DNA of 17,997 nucleotides from RH-AL1 sp964243435 (lineage in GTDB: Bacteria > Pseudomonadota > Alphaproteobacteria > Rhizobiales > Beijerinckiaceae), in the NCBI GenBank assembly GCA_964243435.1, contig CAXTFM010000059.1, forward strand, positions 1 to 17,997, given 5' to 3'. Below are positions 7,827-14,600 of the stretch, one piece after another; the stretch's first letter is position 1, and every line of letters starts with the position of its first letter. A program made the position numbers and the translations under genes. Below the pieces are notes generated by a model. That model was not told where the DNA came from. It ran no database searches and saw only the letters and a list, made by a program, of their open reading frames with translations.

Positions 7827-7839
7827 TCGCCCGCGCCTC

Positions 7840-8364
7840 GTGCCGGGTCGGCCGTTCCCGGCCTACGCCTACCTGCCCGGGCGCATGCCCCATCCCGTCC
7901 GCGACGCCGCCGGCCACAGCCACGGCGCCGCGCCGCATGATGCGCCGGGCGTGGCGTGGCGGTGGGGCCTCGACCTGTTCAACCACGGCTACTATTGGGA
8001 AGCGCACGAGGCCTGGGAGGGGCCGTGGCGGGCGGCGGCCGACGAGGCGACGCGCGCGCTGCTGAAGGGGCTGATCCTGCTCGCGGCGGCGGGCGTCAAG
8101 CTCCGCGAAGGCAAGGACGCCGCCGCCGTCCGGCATGCGGGTCGCGCCGCCGCCCTGTTCCGCGCCGTCGACGCGCACGGATTCTGCACGCATGGGGCAG
8201 GCGACCTCGTGCCCGCCCTCGGCCTGTCGGGCGTCGGCCTCGCCGCGGCGGTGGATGCCGCGGTGGGGCAGCCGCCGCAGCTGCAGCCCGTCGCGCGCGG
8301 CGGGCCGCAGCCGGTGTTCGGCTTCGTTCTCGGCGGGGGCGACGCTACTGCATCGTCGGCATGA
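7840..8364 (+). CDS. DUF309 family protein
   Basis: The 174-residue cytoplasmic protein carries the DUF309 signature 'LFNHGYYWEAHEAWEGPW' (residues ~47-63) with conserved His and Glu residues, followed by 'LKGLILLAAAGVKLREG', the second conserved helix. DUF309 is a helical family of unknown biochemical role; the H/E-rich signature suggests, but does not show, metal binding. The GTG at 7840 keeps the N-terminal 'YLPGRMPHPVRDAAGHSHG', which I recognise as conserved in alphaproteobacterial members. The ATG at 7885 would remove part of it. Neither start has a clear Shine-Dalgarno. The 3' end overlaps the convergent mmsA gene by 20 bases. Confidence 0.82.
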   Translation: MPGRPFPAYAYLPGRMPHPVRDAAGHSHGAAPHDAPGVAWRWGLDLFNHGYYWEAHEAWEGPWRAAADEATRALLKGLILLAAAGVKLREGKDAAAVRHAGRAAALFRAVDAHGFCTHGAGDLVPALGLSGVGLAAAVDAAVGQPPQLQPVARGGPQPVFGFVLGGGDATASSA

Positions 8365-9841
8365 CGAAGTCGGCGCCCGCCCTGATGCCGGTCGGCCACC
8401 GCGTGGTGATGGTCTTCAGCCGGGTGTAGAAGCGCACCCCCTCCATGCCGTGCATGTGGTGGTCGCCGAACAGCGACGCCTTCCACCCGCCGAAGGAATG
8501 GAACGCCATCGGCACCGGGATCGGCACGTTGATGCCGACCATGCCGACCTCGATCTGGTGGGCGAACTCGCGCGCGGCGTCGCCGTCGCGGGTGAAGATC
8601 GCGGTGCCGTTGCCGAACTCGTGCTCGTTGATGAGCTTCGCCGCGGTGGCGTAGTCCGGCGCCCGCGTCACCGCCAGCACCGGCCCGAAGATTTCCTCGC
8701 GGTAGATCGACATCTCGGGCGTCACCCGGTCGAACAGCGAGCCGCCGATGAAAAAGCCCTGCTCGTAGCCCTGCAGGCTGAGGTCGCGCCCGTCGACGAG
8801 CAGTTCGGCACCCTCGCGGACGCCGGCGTCGATGTAGCCGCGCACCTTGTCGAGGTGCTGCTTGGTGACGAGCGGCCCCATCTCCGCCTCGCGGTCGGTG
8901 CCGGGGCCGACCTTGAGCGCGCGCACCTTGGGGATGAGGCGCTCGATGAGGGCGTCGGCGGTGCGCTCGCCGATCGGCACCGCGACCGAGATCGCCATGC
9001 AGCGCTCGCCTGCCGAGCCGTAGGCTGCGCCCATCAACGCGTCCACCGCCTGGTCGAGGTCGGCGTCGGGCATCACCACCATGTGGTTCTTGGCCCCGCC
9101 GAGCGCCTGGGCGCGCTTTCCCTGGCTCGTCGCGGTGGTGTAGATGTAGCGGGCGATCGGCGTCGAGCCGACGAAGCTGATGCCGCTGATGCCGGGATGG
9201 TGAAGCAGCGCGTCCACCGCCTCCTTGTCGCCCTGCACCACGTTGAACACGCCGTCGGGCAGGCCGGCCTCCTTGAGCCAGTCCGCCATCATCAGCGAGG
9301 CGGAGGGGTCGCGCTCCGACGGCTTGAGGATGAAGCAGTTGCCGCAGGCCAGGGCGACGGGGAACATCCACATCGGCACCATGGCGGGAAAGTTGAACGG
9401 GGTGATGCCGGCGACGACGCCGAGAGGCTGGCGCAGCGAGTGGCTGTCGACGCGGGTGCCGACGTTCTCCGTCACCTCGCCGCGCAGCAGCTGCGGGGCG
9501 CTGGTGGCGAACTCCACTACCTCCATGCCGCGCTGGATCTCGCCCTTGGCGTCGGAGAGCACCTTGCCGTGCTCGGCCGTGATGACCGCCGCCATCGCGT
9601 CGATGCGCGATTCGAGAATCCCCAGGAACCTGTTGAGGATGCGGGCGCGACGCAGCGGCGTCGTCGCGGCCCAGCCGGGATGGGCGCGCTTGGCGGCGGC
9701 GACGGCGGCGTCGATGTCGGCGATGGTCGCCATCGCCACCGTCCCGCTCTGCTCGCCCGTCGCCGGATTGAACACCGGGGCCGTGCGGGCGGGGCTGCCC
9801 GTGGTGCGACTGCCGCCGATGTGGTGTGGGATCGTGTGCAT
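8345..9841 (-). CDS. mmsA: CoA-acylating methylmalonate-semialdehyde dehydrogenase
   Basis: The 498-residue aldehyde dehydrogenase converts (methyl)malonate semialdehyde plus CoA and NAD+ to propionyl- or acetyl-CoA with CO2 release, acting in valine, beta-alanine/pyrimidine or inositol catabolism. The nucleophile is C281 in 'GSAGERCMAIS'. In place of the general-base Glu motif of hydrolytic ALDHs there is 'GGAKNH' with N252, diagnostic of the CoA-dependent subfamily. 'GITPFNFPAMVPMWM' and 'EEIFGPVLAV' are also present. The start is the ATG read from 9841; the Shine-Dalgarno there is weak. The frame stays open far upstream through the transporter gene, but that extension is not protein-like. 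It follows the MFS gene by 68 bases, with a GGGGC/GCCCC hairpin (9889-9903) between them, and is probably the second gene of that operon. mmsB and acyl-CoA dehydrogenase are absent nearby. Confidence 0.95.
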   Translation of the reverse strand: MHTIPHHIGGSRTTGSPARTAPVFNPATGEQSGTVAMATIADIDAAVAAAKRAHPGWAATTPLRRARILNRFLGILESRIDAMAAVITAEHGKVLSDAKGEIQRGMEVVEFATSAPQLLRGEVTENVGTRVDSHSLRQPLGVVAGITPFNFPAMVPMWMFPVALACGNCFILKPSERDPSASLMMADWLKEAGLPDGVFNVVQGDKEAVDALLHHPGISGISFVGSTPIARYIYTTATSQGKRAQALGGAKNHMVVMPDADLDQAVDALMGAAYGSAGERCMAISVAVPIGERTADALIERLIPKVRALKVGPGTDREAEMGPLVTKQHLDKVRGYIDAGVREGAELLVDGRDLSLQGYEQGFFIGGSLFDRVTPEMSIYREEIFGPVLAVTRAPDYATAAKLINEHEFGNGTAIFTRDGDAAREFAHQIEVGMVGINVPIPVPMAFHSFGGWKASLFGDHHMHGMEGVRFYTRLKTITTRWPTGIRAGADFVMPTMQ

Positions 9842-9909
9842 CGTTGTTGTTCCGCTTGCGATGGTGGCGTGAAGGGTCGGTGGATTGCGGGGCTGCGCGC
9901 CCCATGCGG

Positions 9910-11226
9910 CTACTCGGCCGGCCGCGCGGCGAGTTGCGCCTGGCGCCCGCGCCCGATCGTCAGCACCAGCAGGCAGCCGACGGCCGAGATCAGGGCGAGG
10001 GGGAGGAGGCCGAGCGGGTAGCTCCCGGTCTTGTCCTTGATGAGGCCGAGCAGCGAGGTGCCGGCGAAGCCGCCGATGTTGCCGATGGCGTTGATCTGGG
10101 CGATGCCGGCGGCGGCGCCGCCGGCGGCCAGCCACTCGGTCGACAGCGCCCAGAACGGCCCCTTGACGATGTAGGTCGCGGTAACCGCCACGCAGAGGAT
10201 CAGCAGCGTCGCCGTCAGCGACGACACCGCCGTCGCCGCGATCAGGCTGCCGGCGAGCAGGGCGAGGGGGAGGCCGGTGTGCCACACGCGCTCGCGCCGC
10301 CTGTCGGAGCTGCGCCCCCACAGGATCATCAGCACGGAGGCGATGCCGAAGGGCACCATGTTGAGGAGGCCGGTCTCCATGTTGCTCATGCCGAACGACT
10401 TGATGATCTGCGGCTGCCACAGCGACAGGCACTGGCTGGCGCCGGAGGCCCCGGCATAGATCAGCGAGGCGGCGAGCACGTGACGGTTGGTCATCACCTG
10501 GAAGACGGACGGATGCGCCGCGGCGCCGCCGGCAGGCCCGCGCTCGGCGTCGAGCCGCCGCTGGAGCCAGCCGCGTTGCGCGTCGTCGAGCCAGCGCGCC
10601 TTGGCCGGGCCGTTCGGCAGCACGACCAGCGCCAGCGCGCCGAGGGCCACGGCGGGCACCGCCTCCAGCACGAACATGGCCTGCCAGCCGCGCAGGCCGA
10701 ACACGCCGTCGAGCCCGAGCAGCGCCGCCGAGATGGGCGAGCCGAGGAAGCTCGACACGGGGATCGCCACCATGAAGATCGCGACGATGCGGCCACGGTA
10801 CTCCTTGGGGAACCAGTAGGTCAGGTAAAGGATCACGCCGGGGAAGAAGCCGGCCTCGGCCGCGCCGAGGGCCAGGCGGACGGCGTAGAAGGAGAGCGGC
10901 CCGACCACGAAGGCCATGGTCCCGGAGACGAGGCCCCAGGTCACCAGGATGCGGGCGATCCAGAGGCGCGCGCCGACCTTCTCCATCGCCACGTTGCTCG
11001 GCACCTCGAACAGCACGTAGGTGACGTAGAACAAACCGCCGCCGAGGCCGAAGGCGGACGGCGACAGGCCGACGTCGTGGTTCATCTGGAGCGCGGCGAA
11101 GCCGGCGTTGACCCGGTCGACGAAGGCGATGAAGTAGCACACCATCAGGAACGGCACGATGCGCCAAGTCACCCGCGCCATCGTGGTCGCCTCGATGTCG
11201 GGCGTCGCGGCGTCCGCCTCACCCAT
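9910..11226 (-). CDS. MFS transporter, anion:cation symporter (ACS) type
   Basis: The 438-residue membrane protein has 12 predicted hydrophobic segments. N-terminal hallmarks are 'IVPFLMVCYFIAFVDRVNAG' in helix 1, 'YVLFEVPSNVAMEKVGAR', 'LGAAEAGFFPGVILYLTYWF' and 'EYRGRIVAIFM'. Together they place it in the ACS branch that contains tartrate, phthalate, glucarate and nicotinate carriers. It likely imports an organic anion with protons across the inner membrane. The ATG read from 11226 is preceded by AAGGGAGG about 5 bases away. It is the first gene of a probable operon with mmsA, so its substrate may be degraded to malonate or methylmalonate semialdehyde; that is inference. The upstream divergent region holds a repeat array and palindrome that could be its operator. 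Confidence 0.9.
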   Translation of the reverse strand: MGEADAATPDIEATTMARVTWRIVPFLMVCYFIAFVDRVNAGFAALQMNHDVGLSPSAFGLGGGLFYVTYVLFEVPSNVAMEKVGARLWIARILVTWGLVSGTMAFVVGPLSFYAVRLALGAAEAGFFPGVILYLTYWFPKEYRGRIVAIFMVAIPVSSFLGSPISAALLGLDGVFGLRGWQAMFVLEAVPAVALGALALVVLPNGPAKARWLDDAQRGWLQRRLDAERGPAGGAAAHPSVFQVMTNRHVLAASLIYAGASGASQCLSLWQPQIIKSFGMSNMETGLLNMVPFGIASVLMILWGRSSDRRRERVWHTGLPLALLAGSLIAATAVSSLTATLLILCVAVTATYIVKGPFWALSTEWLAAGGAAAGIAQINAIGNIGGFAGTSLLGLIKDKTGSYPLGLLPLALISAVGCLLVLTIGRGRQAQLAARPAE

Positions 11227-11291
11227 GCTCGCCTCCCTTCGGACGCCCCGGTGGGTCGCCTTTACGGGCACCCTAATGCGTCGTCGTCCGC

Positions 11292-11347
11292 CCGTCACCA
11301 CGCAACCGCCACCAACTGACCGCCACAATGCACCCGCCACCATGTAA
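11292..11347. repeat. Four tandem 14-bp repeats in a divergent intergenic region
   Basis: The units are exactly 14 bases: CCGTCACCACGCAA, CCGCCACCAACTGA, CCGCCACAATGCAC and CCGCCACCATGTAA, starting at 11292, 11306, 11320 and 11334. The CCGCCAC core is nearly invariant; the second half drifts. No further unit is visible upstream. The array lies between the starts of the MFS gene (11226, leftward) and the yghU gene (11428, rightward) and is unlikely to be coding. It could be an iterated operator or a small minisatellite. Confidence 0.7.
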
Positions 11348-11361
11348 CCGCGACGTCGCGG
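11348..11361. promoter_or_regulatory. Perfect 14-bp palindrome, candidate operator
   Basis: CCGCGACGTCGCGG is its own reverse complement. It starts exactly where a fifth 14-bp repeat unit would begin and shares the CCGC start. It lies 67 bases before the yghU ATG and 122 bases before the MFS ATG, a position suited to a regulator of the divergent pair. TATAGG at 11371-11376 could be a -10 element for yghU, but no good -35 is seen. Confidence 0.4.
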
Positions 11362-11427
11362 GGCGCGTCATATAGGCTGCGGCCGGCGCCGGCCGACGAC
11401 GCCATCGCCCGACCCGGAGTTCGCGCC

Positions 11428-12297
11428 ATGACCGATGACTACACGCCGCCCAAGGTCTGGGTTCCGCCCAAGGAAAGCGGCGGCAGGTTCGCCAGCATCA
11501 ACCGCCCGGTGTCGGGGCCGACCCACGACAAGGAACTGCCCGTCGGCCGCCACCCCCTTCAGCTGTACTCGCTGGGCACGCCCAACGGCGTCAAGGTCAC
11601 GGTGATGCTGGAAGAGCTGCTCGCCGCCGGCCACGCCGGGGCGGAGTACGACGCCTGGCTGATCCGCATCGGCGAGGGCGACCAGTTCGGCAGCGGCTTC
11701 GTCGGGGCGAACCCCAACTCCAAGATCCCGGCGCTGGTGGACCGCAGCGGGCCGACACCGGTGCGCGTGTTCGAATCCGGCGCCATCCTCGTCCACCTCG
11801 CGGAAAAGTTCGGGGCCTTCCTGCCCACCGGCGGCGCCGCCCGTGCGGAGTGCCTGTCCTGGCTGTTCTGGCAGATGGGCAGCGCGCCCTACCTCGGCGG
11901 CGGGTTCGGGCACTTCTACGCCTACGCGCCGAGCAAGATCGAATACGCCATCGACCGTTTCGCGATGGAGGTGAAGCGCCAGCTCGACGTGCTGGACAAG
12001 CGCCTCGCCGACCACGAGTACCTCACCGGCAGCGAGTACACGGTCGCCGACATGGCGGTGTGGCCCTGGTACGGCGGTCTGGCGCTGGGCTGGCAGTATG
12101 GCGCGGCGGAGTTCCTCCAGGTCAAGGACTACACCAACGTCGTGCGCTGGGCGGAGGCGATCCTGGCGCGTCCCGCGGCACGGCGCGGGCGCATGGTCAA
12201 CCGCGTCAGCGGCGAGCCGTCGAGCCAGCTCCACGAGCGTCACGACGCCGGCGACTTCGAAACGAAAACGCAGGACAAGCTCGGCACGGCCGGCTGA
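11428..12297 (+). CDS. yghU: Glutathione-dependent disulfide-bond oxidoreductase, YghU/YfcG type
   Basis: The 289-residue length matches E. coli YghU (about 288). It has the YghU-specific N-terminal extension 'YTPPKVWVPPKESGGRFASI' with 'NRPVSGPTHDKELPVG', then a thioredoxin-like GST domain ('LQLYSLGTPNGVKVTVMLEE', 'NPNSKIPALVD', 'VFESGAILVHLAEKFG') and an all-helical C-terminal domain ('WLFWQMGSAPYLGGGFGHF', 'YTVADMAVWPWYGG'). YghU-type enzymes bind two glutathiones and reduce organic hydroperoxides and disulfides, with little classical transferase activity. Asn and Thr of 'TPNGVK' occupy the thiol-binding position, with no catalytic Cys. ATG 11428 has GGAG 8 bases upstream. The product is cytoplasmic. 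The gene is divergent from the MFS-mmsA operon and is followed by the permease after a 121-base gap. Confidence 0.93.
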   Translation: MTDDYTPPKVWVPPKESGGRFASINRPVSGPTHDKELPVGRHPLQLYSLGTPNGVKVTVMLEELLAAGHAGAEYDAWLIRIGEGDQFGSGFVGANPNSKIPALVDRSGPTPVRVFESGAILVHLAEKFGAFLPTGGAARAECLSWLFWQMGSAPYLGGGFGHFYAYAPSKIEYAIDRFAMEVKRQLDVLDKRLADHEYLTGSEYTVADMAVWPWYGGLALGWQYGAAEFLQVKDYTNVVRWAEAILARPAARRGRMVNRVSGEPSSQLHERHDAGDFETKTQDKLGTAG

Positions 12298-12351
12298 CGG
12301 CGCCGGGCGACCCTGCCGCGGCGGGAACCGCCCATCGAGCGGGGAGCGGTG

Positions 12352-12397
12352 GCATCGTGCTTGCACGCCAAAGCGGCACGAACGATGCAGCCGTGCC
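12352..12397 (+). promoter_or_regulatory. Overlapping inverted repeats in the permease leader
   Basis: GCATCGT (12352-12358) pairs with ACGATGC (12382-12388). Within it CGTGC-TT-GCACG (12356-12367) is a compact dyad, and GGCACG (12375-12380) pairs with CGTGCC (12392-12397), ending 7 bases before the permease Shine-Dalgarno. The outer and right-hand stems compete. A separate small GGCGG-GAA-CCGCC hairpin (12320-12332) lies nearer the yghU stop. An operator or attenuator is possible, but function is unproven. Confidence 0.3.
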
Positions 12398-12418
12398 TCC
12401 GTCCGAAGGGCCGCTCCG

Positions 12419-13903
12419 ATGAGTTCACCGCCGATGCGTCCGTCGTCCCCGCTCGGTTTGATGACCCGGAAGTCGGTGGCCGACATCGTCGCCGGCGGCG
12501 AGGCGGATGCGCAGTCCATGGCGAAGACGCTGGGGCTCGCCAGCATCGTCGCCATGGGCATCGGCGCGATCATCGGCGCCGGCATCTTCGTGCTGACGGG
12601 CACCGCCGCCGCCAAGTTCGCCGGGCCGGGCATCATGCTGTCCTTCGTGCTCGGCGGCGTCGCCTGCGCCTTCGTCGGCCTGTGCTACGCCGAGCTCGCG
12701 GCGATGCTGCCGGTGTGCGGCTCCTCCTACACCTACACTTATGCGACGCTGGGCGAGATCTTCGCCTGGATCATCGGCTGGGACCTGATCCTCGAATACG
12801 CGATGGGCGCGGCCACCGTCGCCGTCGGCTGGTCCGGCTACATCGTCAGCCTGCTCAGGAACGTCGGCATCACGGTGCCGCCGGCGCTGGCCGCGGCGCC
12901 CGGCGCCACCGTGACCCTGCCCGACGGCACGACGGCGACGGGCATCGTCAACCTCCCCGCCGCCCTCATCGTGCTGCTGCTCACCGCGACGCTGGTGTTC
13001 GGCACCAAGGAGTCGGCGCGCCTCAACAACGTCATGGTGGCGATCAAGCTCACCGTGGTCGTGGCCTTCATCGCGCTCGGCGCCGGCTTCATCAACGCCG
13101 CGAACTGGCACCCCTTCGTGCCCGACAACACCGGCGCCTTCGGCGCCTTCGGCTGGAGCGGCGTGCTGCGCGGGGCCAGCGTGGTGTTCTTCGCCTTCAT
13201 CGGCTTCGACGCGGTGTCGACCTGCGCGCAGGAGGCCAAGAACCCGCAGCGCGACATGCCGCGCGGCATCCTCGGCGCGCTGGTCGTGTGCACGCTCCTG
13301 TACATCGCCGTCGCCGCCGTGCTGACCGGCCTCGTGCCCTACCGCAGCCTCGACGTCGCCGACCCGATCGCGCGCGGCGTCGACGTGATCGGGCTGACCT
13401 GGTTCGCCGTGCTCATCAAGATCGGCGCGCTCGCCGGCCTCACCACCGTGATCCTGGTGCTGCTCTACGGGCAAAGCCGCATCTTCTACACCATGTCCCA
13501 CGACGGGCTGCTGCCGCGGCTGTTCTCCAGGCTGCACCCCCGGCTGCAAACGCCCTTCCTCAGCCAGCTCCTCATCGGCGGCCTCGTCGCGGTGGTCGCG
13601 GCGCTGGTGCCCATCGGCGTGCTCGGCGAGATGGTGTCGATCGGGACGCTGCTCGCCTTCGTGCTGGTGTGCGGCGCGGTGATCTATCTCCGGCGCTCCG
13701 ATGCGGGCGCGTCGCGCCCGTTCCGGGTGCCGGGCGTGCCGCTGGTGCCGCTGCTCGGCATCGCCTTCTGCCTCGTCCTGATGGCCGGCCTGCCGCTCCT
13801 CACCTGGGCGCGCCTCGTGGTGTGGCTCGCCATCGGCCTCGCCATCTACTGGTTCTACGGCCGCTCGAACTCGGTCCTGCGCAACAAGGCCGCCGCGGAA
13901 TGA
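12419..13903 (+). CDS. APC-family amino acid permease (cationic amino acid transporter type)
   Basis: The 494-residue inner-membrane protein has about 12 hydrophobic helices. Helix 1 holds the APC substrate-site motif 'MGIGAIIGAGIFVLTG' (residues ~46-61). 'FAFIGFDAVSTCAQEAKNPQ' (helix 6 unwound region and following loop) and 'YGQSRIFYTMSHDGLLP' are typical of the CAT/YfnA branch of amino acid/proton symporters. It probably imports amino acids; which one cannot be told. The extracellular loop around 'PGATVTLPDGTTATGIVN' is longer than in many members. ATG 12419 has GAAGGG (12405-12410) 8 bases upstream; in-frame ATGs at 12434 and just before 'TRKSVADI' are alternatives. The leader contains overlapping inverted repeats. 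A 159-base gap separates it from the methyltransferase gene, with no clear terminator seen. Confidence 0.92.
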   Translation: MSSPPMRPSSPLGLMTRKSVADIVAGGEADAQSMAKTLGLASIVAMGIGAIIGAGIFVLTGTAAAKFAGPGIMLSFVLGGVACAFVGLCYAELAAMLPVCGSSYTYTYATLGEIFAWIIGWDLILEYAMGAATVAVGWSGYIVSLLRNVGITVPPALAAAPGATVTLPDGTTATGIVNLPAALIVLLLTATLVFGTKESARLNNVMVAIKLTVVVAFIALGAGFINAANWHPFVPDNTGAFGAFGWSGVLRGASVVFFAFIGFDAVSTCAQEAKNPQRDMPRGILGALVVCTLLYIAVAAVLTGLVPYRSLDVADPIARGVDVIGLTWFAVLIKIGALAGLTTVILVLLYGQSRIFYTMSHDGLLPRLFSRLHPRLQTPFLSQLLIGGLVAVVAALVPIGVLGEMVSIGTLLAFVLVCGAVIYLRRSDAGASRPFRVPGVPLVPLLGIAFCLVLMAGLPLLTWARLVVWLAIGLAIYWFYGRSNSVLRNKAAAE

Positions 13904-14062
13904 CGGCGGCGCGGGGCGCAGCGACGGACCTCCCATCCACAGGCACGCGGTGGATCGCGACGCGCGGGGTCTGGCGCCCGCGCGCGGACCCTGGCAGGTT
14001 ACCTCCGGGCACCCGCCCGGCCCGCCGGCGCCGGGTGCGACCATCGAGCGTCGAGGCGCGCC

Positions 14063-14578
14063 ATGAGCCATGCCTGCAGGACGAGCCATGCCTGCAAGAC
14101 CGTACCATCGCCGGTCGGCGCGCTGACGCTTGTCGCCAGCGACGCCGGCCTCGCCGCGATCCTGTGGGAGAACGATCCGCCGGCCCGCGTCCGCCTGGGG
14201 CCTTTGGCGGCGCAGCCCGACCACCCCGTGCTCGTCGCGACCGAACGGCAGCTCGCGGCCTACTTCGCCGGCTCCCTGACGGCGTTCACCGTGCCGCTCG
14301 ACGCCGCCGGCACCGCGTTCCAGGAGCGCGTGTGGGCGGCACTGCGCACCATCCCCTTCGGTGAAACCCGCAGCTACAGCGACATCGCCCGACAGATCGG
14401 GCAACCGACGGCGTCGCGCGCGGTCGGCGCGGCAAACGGCCGAAACCCGGTCTCGATCGTGACGCCGTGCCACCGCGTGGTCGGCGCCGCCGGCGACCTG
14501 ACCGGTTTCGCGGGTGGACTCGCGGCGAAGACGCAGTTGCTCGCGCACGAGCGCGGCCAAGGGGCGTTCCCGGCGTGA
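14063..14578 (+). CDS. ogt: Methylated-DNA--[protein]-cysteine S-methyltransferase
   Basis: This suicide repair protein transfers alkyl groups from O6-alkylguanine (and O4-alkylthymine) in DNA to its own cysteine. The 171-residue Ogt-size protein has an N-terminal ribonuclease-H-like domain, then the helix-turn-helix catalytic domain: 'FQERVWAALRTIPFGETRSY', 'SRAVGAANGRNP' with the Arg finger R119, and the active-site 'PCHRVVG' with C136. All key residues are intact. No Ada-type N-terminal regulatory domain is present. The first 13 residues are a near-exact 6-residue duplication (SHACRT/SHACKT), encoded by an 18-bp tandem repeat. ATG 14063 is the first good start; a clean Shine-Dalgarno is not obvious. 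Its 3' end converges on the DehI-like gene. Confidence 0.95.
   Translation: MSHACRTSHACKTVPSPVGALTLVASDAGLAAILWENDPPARVRLGPLAAQPDHPVLVATERQLAAYFAGSLTAFTVPLDAAGTAFQERVWAALRTIPFGETRSYSDIARQIGQPTASRAVGAANGRNPVSIVTPCHRVVGAAGDLTGFAGGLAAKTQLLAHERGQGAFPA
14065..14100 (+). repeat. 18-bp tandem duplication in the 5' end of ogt
   Basis: GAGCCATGCCTGCAGGAC (14065-14082) is followed directly by GAGCCATGCCTGCAAGAC (14083-14100), identical at 17 of 18 positions. The repeat is in frame and adds six residues to the protein's N-terminus. The near-identity suggests a recent slippage event. Confidence 0.85.
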
Positions 14579-14580
14579 CG

Positions 14581-14600
14581 GTGGCGGTTCAGGCCGCCGC
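14581..14600. terminator. Hairpin at the ogt/DehI convergent junction
   Basis: GTGGCGG (14581-14587) pairs with CCGCCGC (14594-14600) around TTCAGG, with one G-T wobble. It begins 2 bases after the ogt stop and overlaps the last codons of the convergent gene. It could terminate in either direction, but there is no T-run. Confidence 0.3.

Noticed and set aside
9842..11167. Continuous open frame upstream of mmsA that would give a fusion of ~940 residues
   Set aside because: The added part runs through the transporter gene in another frame and is Arg-rich nonsense. Family length and homology place the mmsA start at 9841.
13967..13991. GGGTC/GACCC inverted repeat between the permease and ogt genes as a terminator
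   Set aside because: Only 5 bp with a 15-base GC-rich loop and no T-run; expected often by chance at this GC content.
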